Source of the DNA: Desulfovibrionaceae bacterium UBA6814
GTDB lineage: Bacteria; Desulfobacterota; Desulfovibrionia; Desulfovibrionales; Desulfovibrionaceae
Assembly: GCA_002452635.1 (NCBI GenBank)
Contig: DKEU01000083.1
Coordinates: forward strand, 1-21,138
Direction of reading: 5' to 3'
DNA length: 21,138 nucleotides
Shown here: positions 1 to 7,692 of the stretch, piece after piece
Layout of the letters: each line of letters opens with the position of its first letter
How positions within the stretch are numbered: the first letter of the stretch is position 1
Translations under genes and position numbers: made by a program
Notes under the pieces: model-generated
Databases searched by the model: none
What the model saw: the letters and a program-made list of their open reading frames with translations, nothing else
What the model was told of the DNA's origin: nothing

Positions 1-15
1 AGCCCTGGTGGGGGT

Positions 16-34
16 GCGGGGGCGAAGCCCCCGC
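16..34 (-). terminator. GC-rich hairpin at the mqnB stop codon
   Basis: An 8-bp inverted repeat, GCGGGGGC / GCCCCCGC, with a 3-nt loop starts at the mqnB stop codon. It is strong enough to stop or protect the transcript. No T-tract follows inside the window, so a rho-independent terminator is possible but not shown. Confidence 0.4.
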
Positions 35-735
35 TACCTGCCGAGCAGGTGCGCCAGGGCCGCGGCCAGGGCGGCCAGGGCGCCGTCCAGGTCCCAGTCG
101 CGGGGCGGGCGGGATCCCACGCGGTTGGACACGGTGCGCACCTCCAGGAAGGGCAGGCCGCAGCGCAGGCAGGCCAGGGCCAGGGCGAAGCCCTCCATGT
201 TCTCCAGGAGCGCGGCGTGGCGGGCGTAAAGGCTCGCGGCGCGCTGCGGGGTGGCCGAGACCCCGGCCACGGTAAGGCTGGGGATGCGGGGCCAGGCCGG
301 GTCCAGGGTGAGGCCCATGGCCGAGGCCGCCCCGTCGGGGGTGATTTCCAGGGTGTCCCATACGCGGCGGCCCTGCTGTTCGGCCAGGGCGATGCCGATG
401 CCGCGCGCGTCCGCGGCCTCGCCGTCGTGCAGGCCCACCTCGGGCCAGGTCTCGCTCACGGGCAGGGCTACGGCGCGCAGGGGCAGGGCCTCGGGGTCGA
501 AGCTGCCGGCCACGCCCAGGCTCACCACCCCGGTGGTGTCCGGGCAGCGGCCCAGGAACAGGCCCAGAGCCAGGCCGGCGTTCACCGGCGAGATGCCGGT
601 GACCAGGACCCGGGCCGCGCCCAGGCCGGGAAGCTCCACCGTGGCGTGGCCGCCGCGGCCGAGATGCGGCGGGGGGCAGAGCGGGGCCAGGGCGGCCTCC
701 ATCTCGCGGGTGGTGGCGAAGCACAGGGCGATCAC
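34..735 (-). CDS. mqnB: Futalosine hydrolase (menaquinone biosynthesis, MqnB)
   Basis: A 233-residue nucleoside-phosphorylase-fold protein. Family members of this type split futalosine into hypoxanthine and dehypoxanthine futalosine in the alternative (futalosine) menaquinone pathway in the cytoplasm. Visible support is a nucleosidase-like N-terminus (residues 1-10), a GVAGSFD segment (74-80), the ENMEGFA motif (178-184) that carries nucleoside-binding residues, and the RTVSNRVG...RDWD segment (200-215) typical of MqnB rather than Pfs/MTA nucleosidase. The start is GTG at 733-735 and overlaps the stop of the upstream small gene by 4 nt (GTGA), which suggests translational coupling. A menaquinone methyltransferase lies about 3 kb upstream on the same strand, which supports the pathway assignment. 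Length fits the family. A different nucleosidase is the main alternative and is unlikely. Confidence 0.87.
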   Translation of the reverse strand: MIALCFATTREMEAALAPLCPPPHLGRGGHATVELPGLGAARVLVTGISPVNAGLALGLFLGRCPDTTGVVSLGVAGSFDPEALPLRAVALPVSETWPEVGLHDGEAADARGIGIALAEQQGRRVWDTLEITPDGAASAMGLTLDPAWPRIPSLTVAGVSATPQRAASLYARHAALLENMEGFALALACLRCGLPFLEVRTVSNRVGSRPPRDWDLDGALAALAAALAHLLGR

Positions 736-935
736 GGCTCAGCCTCGAGCCCGGCTGGGGCCTCGACCTTGCGCAGGCGCACCAGGATGTGGCCGGAATC
801 CAGGCGGGTGGTGTCCATCTGTTGGGCGTGGGCGTGCTCGGTGATGACCCCGAGCTTCCAGCGGGAGTTGGCGTCCGCGGCTATCTCGGCCTCCATCTCC
901 TGGCCGGGGTCCAGGGACCGGAGGTGCAAACTCAC
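732..935 (-). CDS. Hypothetical 67-residue protein coupled to mqnB
   Basis: I do not recognise this family. The frame encodes about 67 mostly polar residues with a basic stretch near GHILVRLRKVE, and no signal peptide or membrane segment. The GTG at 933-935 is the only start codon before the in-frame stop at 951-953. A GGGAGG sequence abuts it, which is too close for a normal ribosome-binding site, so an internal ATG at 894-896 (54 residues) is a real alternative. Its TGA overlaps the mqnB GTG by 4 nt, the main reason to believe it is translated. It could be a regulatory leader peptide or a small accessory protein of the mqnB operon. The AT-rich NYN gene ends 53 nt upstream, so the operon's original upstream context may be lost. 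Confidence 0.5.
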   Translation of the reverse strand: MSLHLRSLDPGQEMEAEIAADANSRWKLGVITEHAHAQQMDTTRLDSGHILVRLRKVEAPAGLEAEP

Positions 936-988
936 CTCCCGGAACCCGGCTCAACAGTCTTTCCAGCACTGGATGCGTTGCATGGCCA

Positions 989-1756
989 TTATTTCTCGTT
1001 CTTTTTATGTCCGCGCGCCCGGATATAAACAGCTTTTGATATGCCGTCCTTCGAGTCGACGTTTTTCATGTCGTACCGTTTCATTTTTTCAATTAAATCT
1101 TTGAGCTTTGAATAGCCGTAGTTCTTCGGGCTGAAGTCTGGAAGCGCACGTGTTATGTGGAAGCCAACTGTTCCTAAAAACGCCCAGCCTTCATCATTGG
1201 CGCTGGCGTCTAATGCGTCTCTTATCGTGTTTACCAATTTTGTGTCATTGTTCAACTCTTCTGCAGTCATGGTATGTATTTTTGACTTCTCACCTTCTTC
1301 TTGATATTTTATTGGTGCAAGATTTTCAACATAAATGAATTGATCACATGCCGCTATGAAAGGATTGGGTGTTTTCCTCTCGCCAAATCCATACACAATT
1401 TTGCCAGACTCTCTCAGTCTAGTGGCCAATCTAGTAAAGTCACTATCACTTGATACTATGCAAAAACCTTCCAAATTATCGGCATACAATAAATCCATGG
1501 CATCGATAATCATCGCAGAATCAGTTGCATTTTTCCCAGTCGTATATCTGAATTGCTGGATTGGTTGGATAGCGAGTTGAAGAAGATAGCTTTTCCAACT
1601 GGATAGCTGTTGAGTTGTCCAGTCGCCATACGCCCTTCTGACAGAAACAATTCCTTTCTTTAAAGCCTCGGAGACTATTTCCTCAATTTTTTCAGCCATC
1701 GCATTGTCAGCGTCGATCAAGAGAGCAAGCCGAACTTGTTGATTATCTGGATTCAT
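989..1756 (-). CDS. NYN-domain (LabA/DUF88-like) protein with C-terminal OST-HTH/LOTUS domain
   Basis: A 255-residue protein. Residues 8-145 form a PIN-like NYN nuclease domain: LLIDADN with D15/D17, the KNATDSAMIIDAMD segment with D79 and D86, and IVSSDSDF with D104/D106 supply the acidic metal-binding residues. Residues 170-248 resemble an OST-HTH/LOTUS RNA-binding domain (EGWAFLGTVGFHI, then PDFSPKNYGYSKLKDLI). The family is associated with RNA cleavage or RNA-targeted regulation; no specific role can be read here. I chose the ATG at 1754-1756, six codons inside the longest frame, because AGGGA lies upstream at suitable spacing and the homologous region starts there. The gene is far more AT-rich than both neighbours and sits alone between two housekeeping-type genes, which suggests horizontal acquisition. 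No partner gene or mobility gene is adjacent. Confidence 0.82.
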   Translation of the reverse strand: MNPDNQQVRLALLIDADNAMAEKIEEIVSEALKKGIVSVRRAYGDWTTQQLSSWKSYLLQLAIQPIQQFRYTTGKNATDSAMIIDAMDLLYADNLEGFCIVSSDSDFTRLATRLRESGKIVYGFGERKTPNPFIAACDQFIYVENLAPIKYQEEGEKSKIHTMTAEELNNDTKLVNTIRDALDASANDEGWAFLGTVGFHITRALPDFSPKNYGYSKLKDLIEKMKRYDMKNVDSKDGISKAVYIRARGHKKNEK

Positions 1757-1792
1757 CTCGCGTCCCTGGCCCATGCGATACGTTTGTCGGCA

Positions 1793-3106
<1,314 letters not shown>

Positions 3107-3180
3107 GCGTGTTTCCTTGTGGGGCTCGGCGGAGTCGCGGCCAGGTGGACAATCCTGCCCCGGCCCGGGTATGGGAGCCC

Positions 3181-3378
3181 ATGCAGTTGGATTGGCGTCT
3201 GTTCCTGCTGGCCCTCGGGCTGGCCTTCGTGCTCGAGGGCGCGGTCTATTTCATCGGGGCCGAGCGCATGCGGCCGGTGCTCAAGCTCCTGGCCGAGCGT
3301 CCGGCCGGGGACCTGCGCAAGCTGGGCCTCACCGCCATCATTCTCGGCCTGCTCCTCATCTACTTTGTGAGAGCGTAG
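3181..3378 (+). CDS. DUF2065 family small inner-membrane protein
   Basis: A 65-residue protein with two hydrophobic segments: LFLLALGLAFVLEGAVYFI near the N-terminus and LGLTAIILGLLLIYFV near the C-terminus. Between them is a short polar loop containing GAERMRPVLKLLAERPAGDLRKLG. This layout matches the DUF2065 (YjeT-like) family, whose function is not established. The start at 3181-3183 is preferred over an upstream in-frame ATG at 3109 because GGGAG precedes it and the added N-terminus would be non-homologous. It is the only plus-strand gene in the first 17 kb. Confidence 0.8.
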   Translation: MQLDWRLFLLALGLAFVLEGAVYFIGAERMRPVLKLLAERPAGDLRKLGLTAIILGLLLIYFVRA

Positions 3379-3417
3379 CTCTCATCGACTTCGTGCGGGC
3401 CCAGCCCACAATCCAGC

Positions 3418-3433
3418 GCGGCCGACCGGCCGC
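3418..3433. terminator. Short GC hairpin downstream of the DUF2065 gene
   Basis: GCGGCC, a GACC loop and GGCCGC form a 6-bp stem about 40 nt after the stop codon. No T-tract follows, so a terminator role is a weak inference. Apart from this hairpin I see nothing else identifiable between 3379 and 3483. Confidence 0.2.
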
Positions 3434-3483
3434 GGATACCCCATTGTGACCGGGAACGGAAGAGTCCGCAACCCGTCCAGTCC

Positions 3484-3608
3484 CCAGGCCGTTCAAAAAC
3501 CGCGAGGGCAAGGCGCGAGAACACGTCAAGGCCGAAGCGTATCGTGAATACGTGAGGGTTTGACGTGGTCGAAGCAACGCCGCCATCGCGGGATTTTCAA
3601 CGGCCTGG
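3484..3608. repeat. About 125-bp imperfect palindrome (MITE/REP-like intergenic element)
   Basis: The left end CCAGGCCGTTCAAAAACCGC (from 3484) and right end GCGGGATTTTCAACGGCCTGG (ending 3608) are inverted copies. The pairing continues inward through ACGTCAA/TTGACGT and GAAGCGTAT/ATACGTGAG to a centre near 3540-3550. It would fold into one long hairpin. Similar long palindromes with TTCAAC-type ends and GC-rich arms are common between genes of deltaproteobacteria; that comparison is from memory. The right end overlaps the methyltransferase gene and supplies its last codons and TGA. Confidence 0.75.
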
Positions 3609-4391
3609 CTTGGTGGCAACGTGTATGGCCACGATGCCGGACAGCATGGGGCGCCAGGACACCCGGGTGAAGCCGGCCCGGGCCAGCTCCGCGGCCAGTT
3701 CCCCGGGCTCGGGAAACGCGGCGATGGTGTCCGCGAGATAGGTGTACGCCTTGGCGTCGCCCGAGAATACCTTGCCCAGGGCGGGCAGCACCCGGTGCAG
3801 GTAGAAATTGTACAGCCCCTTCCAGACCGCGCGCCGGCCCGAGCCGAACTCCAGGATGCACAGCCGGCCGCCCGGGGCCAGGACCCGCAGAATCTCGGCG
3901 TAGGCGTCGCTGCGGGGCAGGATGTTGCGGATGCCGAAAGCGATGGTCACCGCGTCCACGCTGGCGTCGGCCAGGGGCAGACAGCGGCCGTCGGCAAGGG
4001 CGGGCAGGGCGCGGCCTGCGCGGGAGCCGCGCAGCTTGGGCTTGCCCTTCACCAGCATGGGCAGGCTGAAGTCCATGGCGTACACCTGGGCCCAGGGGTG
4101 CTGGCGCAGGATTTCGCGGGTCACGTCCAGGGTGCCGGCGGCCAGGTCCAGGACCCGGCCGGTGGGGCCGCGGCGCACGCAGCGCACCAGGCAATAGCGC
4201 CACCACAGGTCCATGCCCAGGGACAGGGCGTGGTTCAGGAAGTCGTACCAGCCCGCGATGCGGCCGAACATGCCGGCCACCCGGCGGCCGTGCTCGGCCG
4301 GGCCAGACGTGGGCGCGGACGCCGGGGCGGGAGCGGGGCCGTCGGCCAGCTTGGCCGAGGCGTCCTCAATCCCGGGGGTCGTCGGTGACAT
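3597..4391 (-). CDS. menG: Demethylmenaquinone methyltransferase (MenG/UbiE family)
   Basis: A 264-residue class I SAM-dependent methyltransferase. UbiE/MenG enzymes perform the last step of menaquinone synthesis, C-methylation of demethylmenaquinone at the membrane face. Visible motifs are the family-specific N-terminal WYDFLNHALSLGMDLWWR, the SAM-binding VLDLAAGTLDVTREI (motif I), a DFSLPML segment, and AFGIRNI followed by ILRVLAPGGRLCILEF. The first about 30 residues are a low-complexity Ala/Pro-rich extension not usual in the family. The ATG at 4389-4391 has AGGTG just upstream; a GTG two codons earlier is an alternative. The start overlaps the preceding small gene by 26 nt. The last codons and TGA lie within the long palindrome, so the C-terminus may have been altered by that element. 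With mqnB nearby the quinone made is most likely menaquinone. Confidence 0.88.
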   Translation of the reverse strand: MSPTTPGIEDASAKLADGPAPAPASAPTSGPAEHGRRVAGMFGRIAGWYDFLNHALSLGMDLWWRYCLVRCVRRGPTGRVLDLAAGTLDVTREILRQHPWAQVYAMDFSLPMLVKGKPKLRGSRAGRALPALADGRCLPLADASVDAVTIAFGIRNILPRSDAYAEILRVLAPGGRLCILEFGSGRRAVWKGLYNFYLHRVLPALGKVFSGDAKAYTYLADTIAAFPEPGELAAELARAGFTRVSWRPMLSGIVAIHVATKPGR

Positions 4392-4554
4392 GGACACCTG
4401 CGCCGGGCGCGTCCTCGGTGATGGTGCGCAGCACCTCCGAGTAGATGGAGGCGAAGAACTCGTTGAAATTGGTGGGGGAGATGCGGCCGGTCTCGATGAA
4501 CTTGACCACGATCTCCTTGGTCACCTGCAGGGCTTCCTTCTTTTCCTTATCCAT
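4366..4554 (-). CDS. Hypothetical 62-residue helical protein upstream of menG
   Basis: A 62-residue protein starting MDKEKKEALQVTKEIVVKFI, strongly helical and charged, with no membrane segment or cysteine. The ATG at 4552-4554 is well supported by AAAGGAGG 5 nt upstream, so the longer frame running further upstream is not used. The gene overlaps menG by 26 nt and the two are probably co-translated. The segment VTKEIVVKFIETGRISPTNFNEFFASIY loosely recalls the N-terminal oligomerisation helix of MucR/Ros proteins, but the zinc-finger part is absent. No function can be assigned. Confidence 0.75.
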   Translation of the reverse strand: MDKEKKEALQVTKEIVVKFIETGRISPTNFNEFFASIYSEVLRTITEDAPGAGVHVTDDPRD

Positions 4555-4585
4555 CCGGGCCTCCTTTGCAGGCCGAAATCCCGTC

Positions 4586-4642
4586 AAAAAAAACCCCGCC
4601 CGGGGGGAAACGGCCACGACCACCGTGGACGAACCGGGCGGG
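4586..4642 (-). terminator. Rho-independent terminator of the cysteine-rich protein gene
   Basis: On the minus strand CCCGCCCGG (4642-4634) pairs with CCGGGCGGG (4603-4595). The loop holds a smaller CCACG/CGTGG stem. A run of eight T follows at 4593-4586. It lies downstream of the exported cysteine-rich gene and upstream of the 62-residue gene, so it separates these transcripts. Confidence 0.72.
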
Positions 4643-4740
4643 TAAAAAAGAAAAAACCCGGGAAGGCCACTCCTTTTTGCGGCGATGTACCACCAAGGAA
4701 GGCGGGAGTCGAGACGAGGGGCGGGTGCGGCCCCGGGCCG

Positions 4741-5037
4741 CTAGTCGCGCAGCATGTGGGTGCACATGGTCTGGGCGCAGCCCAGGGTGGCGTGCTCGGC
4801 CAGGCGGCCGGTGACGTAGGCCAGGCAGCCCTTGGCGTCGTAGCGGTCGGTGGAGAGCAGGTAGCCCTTGAGCAGGGCGCAGTAGGGCTGGCAGGGCTCG
4901 TTGCAGCAGGCCTTGCAGGAATTCTCCAGTATCTCCGCGGCCTGGGGAGTCAGGCCGCCGGCCGGGGCCGGGCGGGGAGCCAGGAGCAGGCACAGTCCCA
5001 GGACCACGGCCAGGAGCACGTACACAGGGTAGCGCAT
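4741..5037 (-). CDS. Exported cysteine-rich small protein
   Basis: A 98-residue precursor. Residues 1-26 are a Sec signal peptide: MRYP, a hydrophobic core VYVLLAVVLGLCLLL, then PRPAPAGG with a plausible Ala-x-Ala cleavage near residue 26. The mature part has eight cysteines: NSCKACCNEPCQPYC, followed by single cysteines in KGCLAY, LGCAQ and TMCTHM. There is no CxxCH heme motif and no CxxC-x-CP ferredoxin pattern, so disulfide-bonded or metal-binding folds are the options. I do not recognise the family. The ATG at 5035-5037 has GGAGG 6 nt upstream, and a TTGACA hexamer lies further upstream at 5091-5096. The gene is monocistronic, with its own terminator. Confidence 0.75.
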   Translation of the reverse strand: MRYPVYVLLAVVLGLCLLLAPRPAPAGGLTPQAAEILENSCKACCNEPCQPYCALLKGYLLSTDRYDAKGCLAYVTGRLAEHATLGCAQTMCTHMLRD

Positions 5038-5090
5038 GACACCCTCCGGGGGTTTGGGGATTGTCCTTGGGTATTCCGGGCCGGGACACC

Positions 5091-5096
5091 TGTCAA
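5091..5096 (-). promoter_or_regulatory. Possible -35 element of the cysteine-rich protein gene
   Basis: The minus strand has a perfect TTGACA about 55 nt before the start codon, followed after 14-17 nt by AATACC-type sequence that only weakly matches a -10 box. Position is right for a sigma-70 promoter but the -10 is poor. Confidence 0.3.
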
Positions 5097-5193
5097 CATT
5101 GGAGAATCGGGGAGGGGTACGGCCCGGCGGCCTGGCCCTGAGCAGGCTATTAGCCGGGTAGGGGTATGGCGGTCAGGGGCGGGAAAACGAAGA

Positions 5194-5213
5194 GGGCAGT
5201 TCGCGAACTGCCC
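5194..5213. repeat. REP-like perfect palindrome 1
   Basis: GGGCAGTTCGCGAACTGCCC is a perfect 20-bp palindrome. Compared with the other copies it has an A:T pair in place of G:C at the fifth position from each end, changed on both arms together. It pairs with the copy 63 bp to the right to form a composite unit. Repeats of this family, ending in CCCCTAC, are commonly intergenic and produce spurious short reading frames. Confidence 0.85.
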
Positions 5214-5256
5214 CTACGAAAACCGGTCAGCCCGTGCGGTCGTGCCTGCTTGGTAG

Positions 5257-5276
5257 GGGCGGTTCGCGAACCGCCC
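5257..5276. repeat. REP-like perfect palindrome 2
   Basis: GGGCGGTTCGCGAACCGCCC, preceded by GTAG and followed by TCTT. This is the right half of the composite unit 5188-5280, which matches the unit at 13092-13186, including the linker word GCCTGCTTG. Confidence 0.88.
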
Positions 5277-5337
5277 TCTTGTGCGGGCCGGACGGAAAAG
5301 ACCCTGCTCGGGGTCCCGGCAGGGCTCTCTTTTGTAG

Positions 5338-5357
5338 GGGCGGTTCGCGAACCGCCC
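5338..5357. repeat. REP-like perfect palindrome 3
   Basis: The same 20-bp palindrome as copy 2, preceded by TTTTGTAG, lying 36 nt beyond the stop codon of the flavoredoxin gene. In that position it could form the 3' end hairpin of that transcript. Between 5038 and 5393 I see no gene: the stretch holds a possible promoter and these three palindromes. Confidence 0.88.
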
Positions 5358-5392
5358 TGCTTTCATGGGCGGCAATGCCGCGGCCCGGCGGC

Positions 5393-5956
5393 CTAGCGCT
5401 TGAGCCCGATGGAGAACGCCGCGGCCACGGGTTCGCCGAGGGACCAGTAGCGCCGGTCCTCGGGCATGAAGGACAGGGGCTGGACCTTGGCCGGGTCGGG
5501 CTTGCCGCCCTCGCCCAGGCAGTCGGGCCGGACCTTCACGTCCTTGACCTCGCCCACGAACATGGTGTGCAGCCCCAGGTCGTAGGTGTGGATGAGCGCG
5601 CACTCCAGCACGATGGGGAATTCCTCGGCATAGGGCGCGTTGACCAGTTCGGACCGCACCGGGGTCAGCTTCAGGTCCGCGAACTTGTCCCGGTCCCGCC
5701 CCGACGTCAGCCCGCAGCAATCCGCGATAAGCACCTGGTCCCGCGAGGGGATTGACAGGGTATAGGCTTTCGAGTGAAGCAAGTTACCGTACGTATAGGT
5801 CGCCTGCCGCAACGACACCGTCACGCACGGCGGCTTGGAGCAGCAGATGCCGCCCCAGGCTGCGGTCATGAGGTTGGGCTTGCCGTCCTTGTCGTACGAA
5901 CCGACGAGGAGCACGGGAGTAGGGAAGAGCAGGGTTTTTGGGCCTAGAGATTGCAT
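5393..5956 (-). CDS. flr: Flavoredoxin-like FMN-binding flavin reductase domain protein
   Basis: A 187-residue flavin-reductase-like (split-barrel FMN-binding) protein. The start SLGPKTLLFPTPVLLVGSYD, the KPNLMTAAWGGICCSKPP segment and SLRQATYTYGNLL match the flavoredoxin group described in Desulfovibrio, which carries FMN and transfers electrons to sulfur-metabolism or thiosulfate-reducing proteins. Length is normal. The ATG at 5954-5956 is where the family normally starts, yet there is no ribosome-binding site, because an AT-rich island begins immediately upstream. Only 4 nt separate it from the stop of the PIN-type gene, so it is now the third cistron behind the ImmA-PIN pair. Translation may depend on coupling. 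A REP palindrome follows the stop. The symbol rests on family resemblance only. Confidence 0.8.
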   Translation of the reverse strand: MQSLGPKTLLFPTPVLLVGSYDKDGKPNLMTAAWGGICCSKPPCVTVSLRQATYTYGNLLHSKAYTLSIPSRDQVLIADCCGLTSGRDRDKFADLKLTPVRSELVNAPYAEEFPIVLECALIHTYDLGLHTMFVGEVKDVKVRPDCLGEGGKPDPAKVQPLSFMPEDRRYWSLGEPVAAAFSIGLKR

Positions 5957-5960
5957 AAAA

Positions 5961-6422
5961 TTAAAATGTCCAACGTTTCTCCCGAATATACCCCAAGATA
6001 TTTATGTGTTTAACACTAAAATTGGAGCATACATCAGGGATTTTTGGTTTATTGTGATTTCCGTTTGGTCGTTCCTGGGAGATTACAGTACAACTATTTA
6101 CAATGGCAAGAGAAATAACAAAAGGATCTGCCTCAGGAGAGGTTTTGTCTGGGTTTACTATCTTTGGAAATACAGACTGAATCCTTCTAACTTCCCTTTG
6201 GATGTCTTTTGAGTGAGAGTGAAACATGTGGGGTCGTTCTTTAGCCCAAGCATATAAATCATCTTCTATGGCTTTTAGCTCATGTAGCACTTCATCTGTT
6301 GCTGCAAGAGTTGAAGAGGTAATGTCGGCATCGATTTTATCCCAGAAGCTTGGAAAAACATCTTTAGGATATAAATCTCGCCAAGCAGTGATTAGCGAGC
6401 TTGTATCTATAGAGTAGTCCAT
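5961..6422 (-). CDS. DUF4411-type PIN-domain protein (putative toxin nuclease)
   Basis: A 153-residue protein with the acidic signature of a PIN nuclease: YSIDTSSLI with D6, TDEVLHEL with E44/E48, EADPFVISLA with D99, and KIPDVCSNF with D130. The order and the ADPFVI and IPDVC words match DUF4411 proteins, which are usually encoded beside an Xre-ImmA/IrrE metallopeptidase gene, as here. The expected activity is metal-dependent RNA cleavage with the partner acting as regulator or antitoxin; this is inferred from family context. The start ATG at 6420-6422 has GGAGGAGG just upstream and lies 12 nt after the stop of the metallopeptidase gene. The gene is strongly AT-rich and horizontally acquired. 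All four acidic positions are present, so it looks active. Confidence 0.8.
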   Translation of the reverse strand: MDYSIDTSSLITAWRDLYPKDVFPSFWDKIDADITSSTLAATDEVLHELKAIEDDLYAWAKERPHMFHSHSKDIQREVRRIQSVFPKIVNPDKTSPEADPFVISLAIVNSCTVISQERPNGNHNKPKIPDVCSNFSVKHINILGYIREKRWTF

Positions 6423-6434
6423 CGCCTCCTCCGG

Positions 6435-7592
6435 CTAGACTTCGTGCGCCTTATAAAGCTCATGTTCAATTTTTGGGATATGCTTTGTTTTTACCCCAAG
6501 GTATGATGCAATATCAGATTGCGATATTATATGCTGGCTATATGCATCCATCACCATTGATGTGAATTTATAGCCATTGGTGCTGATCGCCATTCGATGA
6601 ACAGGAGGATGTCCGGATGGTTTAAGATATTTATTTAAATATTCAGCTCGCTTTTCTTTATAAAATTCTTTTGTGGTTTTATTAAATGTGAGAAGTCTTC
6701 GCACGATAACTTCCTTGCTTACAGAAAATGTTTTAGAAAGGTTGTCTATTTCAGCTTCTGTCCATGCTTTTGTTTCGTTTTCAGGGCCTGCATATTCAAA
6801 AAATTTATCCTTTGGTACTAAGATAGATGCAGCAATTTTATTGCAAAAAACTTCTACGCTATTGTTGTTGTGTTCGTCCAAGTCGCATAGTCCACTGTCT
6901 TGAAGTAATATGTGTGTTAGCTCATGTAGTAGTGTAAAAATTCTTCCATACGGAGCATCTTTACTGTTGAGAAGTATTATTGGAAAGGGGCGAAAGTTCA
7001 ATGAGATACCTCGCATCTCATTAATATCAACTGGATAATGTATGGATGTATGGAAAACGAGTATACCAGTGTCTTCAATAATCTTTTTCCAATACTTTAA
7101 CGATTCATATTGGTCTGTAACTTTTATCTGGTCTCTTATATTTGCATTTAAAAATGTACGAATTTCCTTTGCGACTTCGTCAAAATTTCCAATATGCTGG
7201 CTAAGTTTAAATCCGATTTCAGGTATGTTGATGCTTAATAGCTCAGATAAATCGATTGCCATTGCTCTTTTATATCTTGCTTGCCTTATTTGGATATTTA
7301 GTTGGGGGCTATTATCGTAAATATTTTCGCCATGGATTTTCCTGTAGTCAGTAAAGACTATGTCTTCGGCGGGAACTTCTGAGAGGAAAAAAATGGATAC
7401 AGGCCTTTTGTATATCGTGGATATCCTTCTTAGCTGCGATATAGAAGGTAAATCCTCTCCCCTTTCCCATGATAATAGTTTCTCTACATCAACCTTAATT
7501 CTTTTTGCTGCAATATCTATGTCGTAATTGATCGTTTTTCTAGCCCAAGCTAGAATATCGTGATTGATGTAAGCTTGTTCAGTGGTAGCCAT
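6435..7592 (-). CDS. Xre-family HTH / ImmA-IrrE metallopeptidase fusion
   Basis: A 385-residue protein. Residues 8-70 form an Xre-like helix-turn-helix (ARKTINYDIDIAAKRI, then WERGEDLPSISQLRRISTIYKRP). Residues about 170-290 form an ImmA/IrrE (DUF955) zinc peptidase with LLHELTHILL (H223, E224, H227) and the downstream EVFCNKIAASILVP, where E247 is the likely third ligand. ImmA-type enzymes cleave phage or stress repressors; here the enzyme is paired with a PIN nuclease and probably serves as antitoxin or regulator. The C-terminal 100 residues are a further conserved part of this COG2856-like family. The start ATG at 7590-7592 gives the usual MATTEQAYIN-type N-terminus, but no clear ribosome-binding site precedes it. 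It is AT-rich like its partner, first gene of the island, and probably autoregulates the operon through its HTH. Confidence 0.85.
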   Translation of the reverse strand: MATTEQAYINHDILAWARKTINYDIDIAAKRIKVDVEKLLSWERGEDLPSISQLRRISTIYKRPVSIFFLSEVPAEDIVFTDYRKIHGENIYDNSPQLNIQIRQARYKRAMAIDLSELLSINIPEIGFKLSQHIGNFDEVAKEIRTFLNANIRDQIKVTDQYESLKYWKKIIEDTGILVFHTSIHYPVDINEMRGISLNFRPFPIILLNSKDAPYGRIFTLLHELTHILLQDSGLCDLDEHNNNSVEVFCNKIAASILVPKDKFFEYAGPENETKAWTEAEIDNLSKTFSVSKEVIVRRLLTFNKTTKEFYKEKRAEYLNKYLKPSGHPPVHRMAISTNGYKFTSMVMDAYSQHIISQSDIASYLGVKTKHIPKIEHELYKAHEV

Positions 7593-7692
7593 TGTTACGA
7601 CCAGAGAATATTAATTTTTCTTTAATAGGGTATTCGAGAGATTGGATGGTGTCAATGACCGTAACTTGCCAAGATGACGCGGATTCTCAATT

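Noticed and set aside
3356..3619. 87-codon minus-strand frame over the DUF2065 end and the palindrome
   Set aside because: It has no ribosome-binding site and no recognisable domain, and most of it is repeat sequence.
5194..5357. Possible CRISPR array
   Set aside because: The three repeats are self-complementary 20-mers with unequal spacing (63 and 81 bp), the linkers are conserved between clusters, and no cas gene is present.
5166..5396. Short frames encoding RGGSRTALL-type peptides
   Set aside because: These peptides are translations of the REP palindromes, and the same word appears at the second cluster; they are repeat artefacts.
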